From Prasinococcaceae sp. CCMP 1430 (Eukaryota > Prasinodermophyta > Palmophyllophyceae > Prasinococcales > Prasinococcaceae): a DNA stretch of 64,000 bases. The DNA is taken from positions 673,403-737,402 of the forward strand of contig RQSC01000015.1 in NCBI GenBank assembly GCA_013416795.1, given 5' to 3'. The position numbers and the translations under genes are program-made. The stretch's first letter is position 1. Each line of letters starts with the position of its first letter. A model generated the notes under the pieces. That model did not search any database. It saw nothing but the letters and a program-made list of their open reading frames with translations, and was not told the origin of the DNA. Positions 1 through 10,200 of the stretch are shown here, piece by piece.

Positions 1-515
1 CCACCACCGGGCCCACTTGCTCGCGCACTTTCTCTGCCAGCCCGACCGTGCGCGTCCGCTGCCCGCAGAGAATCCAAAGCACCATCGTTGAGTGCCTTCG
101 AGCGCTGCATGAGGCGCATCTGGGGCCGCTGGTCGGTGAGCTCAGCGCGCGCGCCGAGCGCGGCTGCACAGAGACCGAGTAGGCCGGTGCCTGCGCCGAG
201 CTCCAGCACGGCCTCGCCACGCACGTGGCACAAGCGTGCGGCCGAGAGCGCCTCGAGCATCTTGGCGAGCACCACCGCCGCATCCCACACGATCCCGCCG
301 GTAATGCCCTTCTCGAGGTTGCTCGAGTCCGACTGGCAGCAGCGCACGCCTACGCCGCCGCACTGCAGCTCGTACTCGGGCAGCAGCTTGGACACGAACA
401 GGTCGTGCTCATGGTCCGACGGGCAGCCGCTCTCCGCGTACACATACGCGAGGTCCTCCGCGGCGTCGTCCACTCGCAGCAGCCTGCGCTCGAGCGCGTA
501 CGCGGGCTCCGCCAT
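1..515 (-). CDS. METTL21-like protein lysine methyltransferase, 3' part beyond window
   Basis: This is a seven-beta-strand SAM-dependent methyltransferase of the METTL21/FAM86 group (Methyltransf_16), which usually methylates lysines of chaperones or translation factors. The start is the ATG at 515-513 (MAEPAYALERR). Residues about 73-86 read GGIVWDAAVVLAKML, a typical family segment before the SAM site. Residues about 103-116 are motif I, VLELGAGTGLLGLC, and LTDQRP follows as the acidic end of beta-2. The reading frame stays open to base 1, so about 171 residues are present and the rest of the domain lies outside the window. The oxidoreductase gene upstream is on the same strand, 164 bases away. 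Family assignment is firm; the substrate cannot be told. Confidence 0.8.
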   Translation of the reverse strand, partial: MAEPAYALERRLLRVDDAAEDLAYVYAESGCPSDHEHDLFVSKLLPEYELQCGGVGVRCCQSDSSNLEKGITGGIVWDAAVVLAKMLEALSAARLCHVRGEAVLELGAGTGLLGLCAAALGARAELTDQRPQMRLMQRSKALNDGALDSLRAADAHGRAGRESARASGPGG

Positions 516-679
516 CGCTGGCGTGGCGCCAGCGCGCGCGGCTTGTGACAGCGACACGGTGGTGCGAGCGCGGGCGGCCCGCTGGCGGCGCGCGCAGCAC
601 AACCCATTTGGTGTCCGTTTTGTAGTATAAAATGACATTAATTAAATAGCGTCGTTTGTCGTCGTCCAGTGCACCTCCG

Positions 680-2140
680 CTACCCGCGCCCGCTTTCCCC
701 CTGTCGCGGCTCGCCGGTGCCCCCGAGCGCGATGTCGGCGACTTCCCGGCCGAGGGCGTCCGCGGGTCCAGCGGCCTTACCCATGCAGGCGCCTACGACG
801 GTCACGCGCCCGGTAGCGCCCGCTCTCTCTGCCGCGGCCGCGCCGATGCCGCCCTGCGCGTCCACCGTCGTGACGCACGCCATCGAGCGAGCCGCGCCCA
901 CGAACGGGACGCTCGGCATGAGCGCGCGCAGCACCGACTCGAGCCACGCGGCGCTGTTCGGGTCGCCTTCAGAGGCAAGCCACTCGTCAATCTCAGCTCG
1001 GCCGACGTCTTCTGCCATGAAGTCGTTCGGGCCCCCACCGAGCTTGATGTAGTACGCATTCTCTCGCTCGGGGTAACGCACAGGTGGGAGTATGTAGACG
1101 CTACCCGACTCTACGCGGCCCTGCTCTCCACCGCTGTCGCCGCCACCGCCACCGAGCGCAAAAGCATATTTGATGGTCGGCATGTCTTTTAGCATTCCTT
1201 CGGCGACCGCGTCGTCCACCTGCAATAGCGCGACTGTGCGCCGCGACACACGGACGCCCGCAAGTGGATCGCTGCCCGTCGTGCCTTCCAGCGCACCGAA
1301 GAGGCCCCCGTCGTCCGCAGATGCTGCTAAGAGTGCGCGCGAGAGCGCCCCTCCTGCGATCACGCACCTTTCGGCATGCAGCACCTCACCCGACGCGAGG
1401 GACACTTCGACGCCGCCGCTCTCGGCACGCACCCTTGTCGCTTCGCCCGGCACGACGCGCAAGCGACCTGGGTGCTGTGCCTCAGCTGCCGCGTGGAAGG
1501 CCTCGATCATCGCCAGTGGATCGACATACCCGGCGCTCGAGTCGTAAACCGCAAAGTCAGAGCCAGGAGCCGGACTCAGATACGGCCAGCGGTCGTCGTC
1601 GCCGCCGCCCTCGCGGCCGTCGTTGCGCATTGCCGAAGACACATCCTCGAGCGACTCCCCTGCACCCTCCCGCGAGGCCTCGGCGCTCTCCCTCGCGCGC
1701 GTGACGAAATCCTTCGGACCGACCATCAGAGCGCCGCAGCACGTGAAGAAGCGCAACCCCGCGTCTGCCTCGATGCCGGCGAACGCGTCGAGCGACTGCG
1801 CGTTGCGCCGCGCCCAGTCGGTCCGCCCCTCTGCATCGGCCCCGCGCAGCAGGCGCGCGCGGTCAGCGTGGCTGCTCCCGAGGCCCACCGCTCTCCCATC
1901 GACAACGGTCACTGACTTCACCCCGCGCTTGAGCAAGTGGCGCGCGGTTGCCGCGCCCAGTGGGCCGTCGCCAACCACGACCGCGGTCTCGTCACTCGGC
2001 CGACTGCCGCCTGCGCCCTCATCCGTGGCCGAATCCGCCCGTGCTGCCGCCATCCGCCGCGCGCGGCGCGGCGCGCGCCGCCCCGACTCGCCGATGGAGC
2101 TGACGCCACGGACGCCGCGGGCCACCGCGCACGCCGCCAT
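680..2140 (-). CDS. FAD-dependent amine oxidoreductase (DAO/sarcosine oxidase-like), organelle-targeted
   Basis: A 486-residue protein of the DAO family (PF01266), resembling monomeric sarcosine or pipecolate oxidases, which oxidise secondary amino acids with FAD and oxygen. After an Arg/Ala-rich leader of about 60 residues, consistent with an organellar transit peptide, comes the dinucleotide fold VVGDGPLGAATARHLL with its GxGxxG pattern. Later segments are DSSAGYVDPLAMIEAF, VIAGGALSRALL and near the C-terminus MACVTTVDAQGG, matching the substrate-domain and FAD-closing parts of the family. The frame remains open upstream to 2746, but the ATG at 2140-2138 is the first that leaves a sensible leader and a promoter gap to the divergent gene at 2448. 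The substrate is not predictable. Confidence 0.8.
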   Translation of the reverse strand: MAACAVARGVRGVSSIGESGRRAPRRARRMAAARADSATDEGAGGSRPSDETAVVVGDGPLGAATARHLLKRGVKSVTVVDGRAVGLGSSHADRARLLRGADAEGRTDWARRNAQSLDAFAGIEADAGLRFFTCCGALMVGPKDFVTRARESAEASREGAGESLEDVSSAMRNDGREGGGDDDRWPYLSPAPGSDFAVYDSSAGYVDPLAMIEAFHAAAEAQHPGRLRVVPGEATRVRAESGGVEVSLASGEVLHAERCVIAGGALSRALLAASADDGGLFGALEGTTGSDPLAGVRVSRRTVALLQVDDAVAEGMLKDMPTIKYAFALGGGGGDSGGEQGRVESGSVYILPPVRYPERENAYYIKLGGGPNDFMAEDVGRAEIDEWLASEGDPNSAAWLESVLRALMPSVPFVGAARSMACVTTVDAQGGIGAAAAERAGATGRVTVVGACMGKAAGPADALGREVADIALGGTGEPRQGESGRG

Positions 2141-2447
2141 CGACGGGCAGGTCGCCGCCACCGCACCCAGCCACTCGCTCACGCGCACGCGCGCGCGCGC
2201 GAGAGAGAGAGAGAGAGTGCCACCCCCCGCCACACCTGTCACATGCGAGCGCGCTCGCACACGCCATCGCAATCCCCTTATCCAAAATTCGCGGTGTGCG
2301 CGCCTGGCATTGGTATCGGGGGATGCGGGCGGCGGCTGCGTGTGCGCACGCGTGGCGAGCGCCGGGGCGACGAGCGCGCCGGCGGCCTGCCTAAACTTGC
2401 GCCGCGCGCCGCGCCGCGCGTCGTCGCGCGCGAGGCGCGCCCTGTCT
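2141..2447. promoter_or_regulatory. Divergent promoter region with GA tract
   Basis: This 307-base gap separates the oxidoreductase from the TrmY-like gene, which are transcribed away from each other. It holds a GC-alternating tract followed by a 17-base GA run at 2201-2217. No TATA box was recognised. A shared promoter is inferred from the layout. Confidence 0.5.
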
Positions 2448-3707
2448 ATGGGGCGGATGGCGGGCGGCGGTGGCACGAAGCGTGCGCACAGCGGCGATGT
2501 GGCTGCTGCGGCGGCGACGGCGGCGGCGGCCGGGGGCGCCGCGGCCCAGGGCCTGAGCAAGGAGGAGCGCAAGGCGGCCAAGAAGGCGCGCAAAGAGGCG
2601 CGTCGCGCTGCACGGCGCGAGCTCATTGCGGCAGGCGACGCGTCTTTGCCCCCCGCCGCCCGTGGCGCGTCTTCGCCCCCCCCCGCCACCCAACTTGCGG
2701 ATGAGCCGCAGAGCACCGTGGGACCTTGCAACGTCTGCGGGCGCATGGGTCACCTTGGCCGCACCTGTCCAACGCGTGTGTGTCGGGCCTGCGGCAAACC
2801 CGGCCACCTGGCGAAGCACTGCCCCGCGAACGCCACGTGCTCGCATTGCGGTGTCAAGGGCCACCTACCGAAGCAGTGCACGTTCGGCGCGCAGCCGCAC
2901 GAGCGCTTCCTGTACTGCGGTGCGTTCGGCCAGCCGTGCGGATGCTTCGCGCGGCGATTCCTGGTGCCCCTGCGCCGAGCCGCTGCATCAGAAATCGACC
3001 CGGCCGACCTCCGCGCCAACGGCCGCACCGATGTTGGCACGGGCTGCGTGTCGTCTGGACTTTTCCTATCACAGTCGATGCGCGGCAATGCGAGCGTCAC
3101 ACTCGCGTTCGGCGGCGACAAGAAAGTAATAGAGGTGGGCGGCGCGACTACCCGCGGCCTACGGCCGGACGACGCGTCGGTGGCCGCGCGCCTACGCCTC
3201 GCCGCGAGGTCGCCGATGAACGCCGAGGACGACGGCTTTGACGCGTCCTCGGGCACCGTGGTGGACGCCGAGCGCTACAGCGCGAGCCTCAAGCGCGGTT
3301 TTCGTGTGAGCGACGGCACGACCGAGGATGCCCTGCGCGAGATGATGGCGTCGAACGAGCGCGCAGGCGGTGCCCCGCCGTTGCTCATAATGCTCGACGC
3401 CAACGGCACGCCCATCGAGGAGGCCTGCCGCCAGATGACAGCAGCTGCAAAGCGCGGCAAGGCGCCCGCGTCGCGAGGATGTGGCGTAGTCGTCCTGCTT
3501 GGCGACGACCGCGGCCTGCACGAGGACGATGAGCGCATGGCAGAACGGGTGGCGCAGGAGGCGGGCTCAAGCGTGCTCCGCGTGTCGCTAGGAAAGAATT
3601 CACTCTTCAGCATACACTCCATCATGATTGTGAACTGGGTCATGGACACACACATGCACTCGTGCAAACTCAAGGCCGCGCGAGACATGGGTGGGCGCTC
3701 GGGTTGA
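2448..3707 (+). CDS. TrmY-like SPOUT RNA methyltransferase with three CCHC zinc knuckles
   Basis: A 419-residue protein with a basic Lys/Arg/Ala-rich N-terminus (about 20-60). Three CCHC knuckles follow (about 93-150): CNVCGRMGHLGRTC, CRACGKPGHLAKHC and CSHCGVKGHLPKQC, each C-x2-C-x4-H-x4-C. The remainder resembles the TrmY family (PF04013), SPOUT enzymes that N1-methylate pseudouridine 54 of archaeal tRNA. The matching parts are RFLVPLRRAA at the domain start, GRTDVGTGCVSSGLFLSQ, then VVLLGDDRGLHEDDERMA and SLGKNSLFSIHSIMIVNWVMD near the end. The knuckles would bind single-stranded RNA and could present it. The family's usual late HCI is HSI here. The start could be 2448 or 2457. A TGTAA motif lies 24 bases after the stop. 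The methyltransferase assignment rests on motif order only. Confidence 0.72.
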   Translation: MGRMAGGGGTKRAHSGDVAAAAATAAAAGGAAAQGLSKEERKAAKKARKEARRAARRELIAAGDASLPPAARGASSPPPATQLADEPQSTVGPCNVCGRMGHLGRTCPTRVCRACGKPGHLAKHCPANATCSHCGVKGHLPKQCTFGAQPHERFLYCGAFGQPCGCFARRFLVPLRRAAASEIDPADLRANGRTDVGTGCVSSGLFLSQSMRGNASVTLAFGGDKKVIEVGGATTRGLRPDDASVAARLRLAARSPMNAEDDGFDASSGTVVDAERYSASLKRGFRVSDGTTEDALREMMASNERAGGAPPLLIMLDANGTPIEEACRQMTAAAKRGKAPASRGCGVVVLLGDDRGLHEDDERMAERVAQEAGSSVLRVSLGKNSLFSIHSIMIVNWVMDTHMHSCKLKAARDMGGRSG

Positions 3708-3730
3708 AGGAATCGGCGCCGCCTCGCACA

Positions 3731-3735
3731 TGTAA
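3731..3735 (+). terminator. TGTAA polyadenylation-like signal
   Basis: TGTAA, the usual green-algal poly(A) signal, 24 bases after the stop of the TrmY-like gene and inside a 148-base convergent gap. Confidence 0.4.
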
Positions 3736-3855
3736 TACGTGGGTCAAATCTTGTTGTACTGTACAAACGTTGCTGAAGGCAACAACAGTCGGAGGGGAAG
3801 GGGGGGGAAGGGGCACGCAGCCCTCAGGGGGGCGCGGCCCTGCCGCCAAAGTGCG

Positions 3856-6733
3856 TCACGCCTCGAGCGCGGCCGGCGAGGATATTTCGCCGAGCGCCAT
3901 GAAGTGCTCCACGAGCCCCTTGAGAAAGGACGAGGCGGACGCCGTCTCCGAGTCGGCCACCAGCGCGCAGTGCCGCCGCGCGCGCGTGACGGCAACGTTC
4001 ATGCGCCGATCGTCCGCGAGAAAGCCCACCTGGTGCGCGTCGTTGCTGCGGACGAAGCTGATGATGATGGCCTCCTTCTCACGCCCCTGAAAGCCGTCAA
4101 CGGTGCTCACCTCCACCTCAGCGAGCGCACCACCAGCCTCGGCACGCAGCTCGCGTAGGCGCGTCACCTGGGCGGCATACGGCGCGATGACACCCACATC
4201 CTGTGCAGCGACGCCCTGCGCGAGCAACGAGCGCACGTGCGCCATAGCTAGTTGCGCCTCACCCTCGTTCCACTTGCTCTCGCCCTCGTCGCAGGCAGCC
4301 TCCTCGTACCCGTCGCAGCCAGCGGTATCGAAGAGCAGTAGCACGGGCAGACCGCCCTCATCGCCCCCCAGCGCCTGCTGAGGCTTTCCTCGCCCGTCGG
4401 TCTCTGCCCCGAGCAGCTGCGCGAGCGTCCGCCGTGCGACGCTGGGGTGCGGGCGCAAGGCGCCTTCGTACAGCGCACCGCTCGCCCACCCGCATATGTC
4501 GGCGTGCATGCGGTACTGCACGGTGAGCATCCGCGTGACCTTCTCCCCAAGCACACGGTGCAGCCGCTGGAAGAGCGTTACCCCGAGCCCGCCCTTGTCC
4601 GCTTCCGTGCTTTGTATTGTCGGCGGCAACTGCAGATGGTCACCTGCAAGCACCGCCTTGCGGGCATGCAGAAGCGCCAACCAGCATGCTGCCTCCAGCG
4701 CCTGCGCGGCCTCATCCACTACGCACACATCGAACTCCATCCCGTGCAGATCACGCCCGGCGGCACCCATGAGCGTTGTGGCCACCACCTGAGCACCAGC
4801 AAGCACCTCCTGCACCGCTGCGCGCTGCCGCACGCGCTGCTCCTTGCCCAGCCGCCGGAGCTCACGCCGCGCCTCACGCCGCTCAGCACCCTTTGCGGTC
4901 ACGAGCGTGCACGTGAGGTCCTTCATCTCACGGGCGATGTCAGACGCCAGTTCTGAGTTGTCCGCGCGCGCCACGTGCGCATCCAGGCAATTTGATAGCA
5001 CAGCAGGCAGCATGCGCGCAGGGTGCCCAACGCGCACCACTCCACAACGCGCAGGAGCCGCGGCCAGGCGTTCCACGAGGTTGTCCACCGCCGCGTTGGA
5101 TGCTGCGCAGCAAAGCACGCGGTTGCCGCGTTGGATTTCCTGCAACACGTACTCAACGACAGCGGTGGTCTTGCCAGTGCCGGGTGGGCCGTGCACGAGC
5201 GCCACATGCTGCGCAGAGAGCGCGTGGCGCACGGCCTCGCGCTGCGAGGCGTCTAGGCCGCGGTTGATCCATGCTCCTTCCTTCACCTGCACGACATTGG
5301 CGTCCGCGAAGCGCGGTTCGGCACCACCAAAGGCTACGCGCACGAGATCACCAGCGACGCCCGCGCCGTCCTCCGCGCGCGCCAGGCGCTCGCAATGCTG
5401 CCGTACAAGGCCGGGCGCAGGTAAGCAGGCGGGCACGCCCCGCGGTGATTGCGGCACTCCGTCAGCTTCGCAGCGCAAGCACAGCATCGCTCTCGCTTGC
5501 ATCCACGCACCTGTCTCAGTCGCGTGTGTGTGACTTCGTTGGCAAGCTTCACTACGCGCAGTGGCACGTTCATCTCGCCGTCGGGCGGATCCTCGGCAGC
5601 TACCACGATGGCCGCGTCGTACAGGCGGTACACCACGCCCTCGCACAGCACCGCACCGTCGCCCTTCATGCGGCGCACCTGCACAATGTCATTCTGACTG
5701 ACGCGGTGCTCACCAAGCGTCGCACCAGCGGACGAGGGCACCAGTCTGAGCAGGGTACGGCCCAGTAGACCAGCCTCGGCGCTCTCTAGGCGCAGGCGCG
5801 GGATGCAGCGCCCGCGTGCTGCGAGGGCGCTGCGAGGGCTCGCGGTGTCGGCGTCAGCTGATGCCCGTCTCGTACGCACGTGGGCAAGCCAAGCCACCCC
5901 ACCCCCTCCATTGCCCTGCGCGCTCGAGAAAGCATGCAAACAAGAATCTGCGCGCACCTCTTAGTGCCCGCATTGCTAGCCGCGTCGGCCTCTTCGACGG
6001 CTTCTGCTGCGGCGGCGAGCTCTGCCTTGTGTTCCTCCTCAAGCAACGGCAGCGTAGCCGCCGCGAAAGCCTGAGGCGTCAGCCGCCGGCCCTCACCCTC
6101 GCCGGCGCACTCCCCCGCGGCCAGTGCGTGCCAGCCCCCGCTCTCCCTCCCCACAGCACCGGACACCGCATCGCTGATGAGCTCGTGCAAGCGGTGCTCA
6201 GCGCTCGCACGGAGGTGATCCCATAGCACCGCGCACAGCGCAGCGTCGGTCGCCAATGCGTCGCTGTTCGGCTCGGCCGTACGACCGGGAGGGAGCGCGC
6301 CCGCGGTGGCTGCTGCAGTCGGCGCATCCATGTGCACCGACAGCCACACACGCCGCGTGCCGGCGTCGACATCGCCGACACTCGCATGGGCGAGGCCAAG
6401 GTCCTCAGCGACAGCGTGCAGCCAGCGGCGGCGCCGCGCGTCCAGAGACGCTGGGAACACCACCGAGTCGTAAGGGGCTGCAAGGCTCGCTGCGGGAGCA
6501 TCGGCGGCGAGGGCGCGTGCACGTCAGCGGCACGCACGCGCACGCGCTTACGACGCAGTCGTACCTTCGAGTGCAGCAGACTCATCCTGAGCCCCTGTGC
6601 CGCCTTCTGTCGCCCCCGGCTTGCCAGGCCCTCTGCCGCCGGCCCTGGCCTCCTGCCTCGCGCGTCGCCGCGCAGCAAACGCCTCGCGCCGCCGCGTCGC
6701 TGCTCCTGCCTTGTCTTCCTTGCCGGATGGCAT
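3856..6733 (-). CDS. IGHMBP2/SMUBP-2-like SF1 helicase with N-terminal R3H domain
   Basis: UPF1-like superfamily 1 RNA/DNA helicase, closest in motifs to IGHMBP2. Model of four exons: 6733-6565, 6489-5958, 5829-5511, 5397-3856, giving 853 residues. The introns are 75, 128 and 113 bases, start GTACGA, GTGCGC and GTGCGT, and preserve frame exactly. An R3H-like segment, VFPASLDARRRRWLH (about residue 68), precedes the helicase. Then come the beta-barrel region (LLGRTLLRLVP), Walker A GPPGTGKTT (about 408), VVDEAAQALEA (about 567), TVQYRMH (about 634), VDGFQGREKEA (about 773) and FLADDRRMNVAVTRARRH. In human IGHMBP2 the R3H domain is C-terminal, so domain order differs. The frame stays open upstream of 6733, so a longer leader, perhaps organellar, is possible. 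It is convergent with the TrmY-like gene. Confidence 0.85.
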
Positions 6734-7222
6734 TGCGCGCACGCGCGCGCGAGTGGCGCGGAGAGCGCGCGGCGGGGCGCAGCAGGCGCGTGGCGGGAAG
6801 CGGCCGGCGTGAGGCCCCCCGAAGGCGCCGGTGCGCCCGGCTTGGCGCACGCGGTGTGGCACGCCCCGCATCGACTCGACTGTACCATCGGAGTTGGCCT
6901 GCTGCAGCTGTGATTGGACATTCATTTTGAACTACGGATCGAGCAAGCGTCGTCAGCGCGCGTCCCGCCGCGCCACTGCGCGCGCCCGGGGCACCGCAGG
7001 CGACGACCGCGCGGCGCGGGGCCGCACCCTGCCGGCCCGAGCGTGCGCCCGCGGGATCGATTGCGCTGCTCGTCGCGGAGTGGTCGAGAAGGGAGCCACG
7101 CCCAGCGCGAGCGCGGTGCGAGGCAACGCTTGTGCGGTGCAGCAGTGCGCGCGGATTCATAGATCCCGCCTAATAAGGGGGGGGGCAGGTGCAGCAGCAG
7201 GGAGGGGTGCGCGGCGAGCGGT
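6734..7222. promoter_or_regulatory. Divergent promoter region, helicase/ECM29
   Basis: A 489-base gap between two divergent genes. GC-rich with no recognised TATA box; a short G run sits near 7178. Its 6734-6925 part is open in the helicase frame and may be 5' coding sequence. Nothing else was recognised. Confidence 0.4.
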
Positions 7223-10200
7223 ATGAACGCCCCCACGGGATCGGATGAGGCAGCAACGGTCGCGCAGCTGGATAATGTGCTCACGCGGCTCGCCATGACT
7301 GACGACTCGAAGCTCGAGAGGGTGCTCGACAAGCTGCTGCCGCAGCTGGTTGCGCAGCTTGGCACAGCGGGGCCACAGGCGCGTGCGAAGCTGCTTGCGG
7401 TCCTCAGCCATGTCAACAAGCGCGTGCGTTCGGTAGAAAGCATGCGCCTACCACTCACGGAGCTCGTCGCGCTGTATGGCCGGTCGGCGTCAGCGCCGCT
7501 CGTGCTAAACTTCGCGATCGTGTACATTGAGATGGCCTTTGCCCGCGCGACAAGAGAGGATTGCGCGGCCGTGGCCGCGCCGCTCCTCGAAGGCGTCGGC
7601 TGCCGCTCCGAACAGCACAAGCCGATTCTCCTTCGCACGGCGGTGGACGGCCTCGCCGCTCTGGAGAAAGAAGGCGGTGCTGCCGCGAGCGTCGACAGTG
7701 TCCGCGCCGATTTCACCTTCCTGCGTTCGGAGCTGGACAAGGCTACCTTCATGGCCTTTGCCAGGGACTGCATGCTCTACGCGCCGCCGAGCGCGCGTGC
7801 TGCGAGTGCGCTCGATGCGGCACAGGCGGCGGCGCAGGCAGGAGGCTCGGCAGCAGCTGTAGCGGCCAGAATGCCGAGCGAACGAACCGCCGCGGCTGCA
7901 CGCGCCGCCGCGGCTGGCGTGCCGCAGTTCAACGCTGGCGCGGGTTTCTCGGCTGCACCGCCGGGGATGTCACGGGAGCGCGTTGATGCCGTCAGGGGCA
8001 AGACGCCGGTCGACACCGACATCGCCACGCGGCGCAAGCTCGCGCTGCAGTGGTTTCTGGCGAAAGCTGGCATGCCACCCGCCGAAGTCTACCCGGTCGC
8101 GTTGATCGGTGCGGAGGACTCGTCGGGTGCGGTGGTCACACGCGCCGAGGAGATGCTCGCGAAGCAGTGCTTCTCGGTGGACCTCGACAGCCATGCGCTT
8201 GTGACCGAGTTGCTGCGTCTGCACCAGGGCACAGGTGTGGGAACGCCAGGAGCACAGCAGCAGGGCGATCCTGCGGCGGCCGACCCTGCGTTCGTGAACG
8301 CCGCTTCGCCGGGTCTCAAGGCGCGCATCATTTCAACATTTGTGCGCTCTGTTGCGGCAGCTAATAGCTACCCGCGCATGCTCGCGGTCGTCTTCGACGG
8401 CTTGTTTGGGGCAGATACCACACCCAGGCTGAAGCAACTCAGTATGGAGCTCGTCGCATGGTCGTTCAAGCATGGATCGGACAGCCAGCTCGTTCCCGTG
8501 GCACCCGTGGTACTCCAGGGCCTACTGAAGCAGCTTGACTCAGGCGTTGGTGTGGGCGTCTCTGGCAACGCGGCTGACGCTCCAGCGGTCGCGTTGCGAC
8601 AATTCACCTACTCGGCTCTCGGCCAGCTCTGTCGACGCGCGCCTAAGCTAGTTGCAAGTGACGCGGCGCTCGCATCCAGGCTATTCCGCGCGGCAGGGGA
8701 AGAATCTGCTGCATTGGTCTCCTCAGTCGCAGACGCACTGCTCTCGCTCTCAATCGCCACCAAGGCTCTCGATGCCAAAGGCGGCGTATCGCCGGAACTG
8801 CAGCGCGCACTTTTAGCTCTCATCGAAGGGTCTGCGACCAGCGCCGTCCGCGCCGCCCGCCTGGCCGCAGCACAGTGGGCTAGCGACGTCTTCCCCTTCA
8901 GCCACGCCGGCGCGCGCCGCGTGGCTGCACTGTGCGCGGGTGATGACGCCATGGACGTTCGCGAGGAAGGCCTGCGCGGTCTCACCCCCCCCGCGAAAGG
9001 CGATGGCTCCAGCACTACCTGGCCTTCAAGTGGGGATATGCTGCGCCGTGCGCTCGCTGCAAATGCCGCCCTCGACATGGAGGCAAAGCAGGGCGAGGCA
9101 TTACTCATGCCGCCGAAACAGTATGCAGCGTTCGTGCGCTTCGTGCGCACCTGTCGCGAGCGTGAGGAGGCAGGGCAACAACTCGATATGCCCGAGGCGA
9201 ACAAGACCGCTGAGGTGGCACTTTCTGACCGCCTGTACGAGCAGCTCCTCTCACATGCGCTTGTGCCGGCGGGCGACGGCGAGCTGCACGCTCTTGCGTC
9301 AGGCGCCATCCTCGCGCATGCTGGCGCGGGACGAGGGGCCGAGGCCGCTGACAAGGCCGGCGTCACTTGGGCCCCGCGCGTTGGATGGCTGCAGACGTTC
9401 CTCGGTCACACAGATCGCCGTGCGCGCTCGGCGATGGCACAGATGGTCGGCATTGCAGCACGTGGGCTCAGCAGCGCGGACGCGGCCAAATTGCTGGCAA
9501 ATCTCGCCGGCCGCTTTTCGGCCAAGCGCTTCGAGGACGCTGATGGCGCCCTACGGGCGGCAGGCTTTGTCATGGCGCAGCGCAGAACGCGCTCGGCGAT
9601 GGACGCCGACGAGGTGAAGGCGTGTGAAGACACAGCAGCTGCCATGGTGGGCATGCTGCCCATGCCGAAGGGTGACGCTGCTCAGGAGTGTGGGGTTGCC
9701 ACGTCTTCGTCGAGCCCAGTGCCGGCTGAGCTGCAAGCGACCGTTGCACTTGGGCTTGGGTACGTAGGTCTCACCGGGCCGTTGCCTGTCGGTGACACAG
9801 CCAACATCGACGCGGCTGTGGCCCGCGTAGTGCTTCTGCTCAAGGCGCCGGAACCTGCAGTCGTCTCGCATGCAGCGACATCGCTTGGTTTCATTGCCGG
9901 TGGCGACTCGCGCGTTGCTGTTGGCGAGGCCTGTGTCGGCGCCATGTTCGGCCAGGTGCTCAACAAGAGCGAATCCGTGCAATTCGCCATCGGCGAGGCG
10001 CTCGCTTTCGCGTTCGGTGGGTCGCAGGGCTGCCTGCCTGTCCCCGTCGAAGAGGTGCTCGGCGGCGAGTTCGCATCGCTCGCAGAGTCGCCACGCTTCT
10101 CGGAGGGCGTATCTCCCAACGCCGATGCTGAAGGTGGCCGAGCGGATGACACCATGGACGCTGAAGGGGGCGAGCACGGGGCGGGAGCGCCGGAGGCGGG

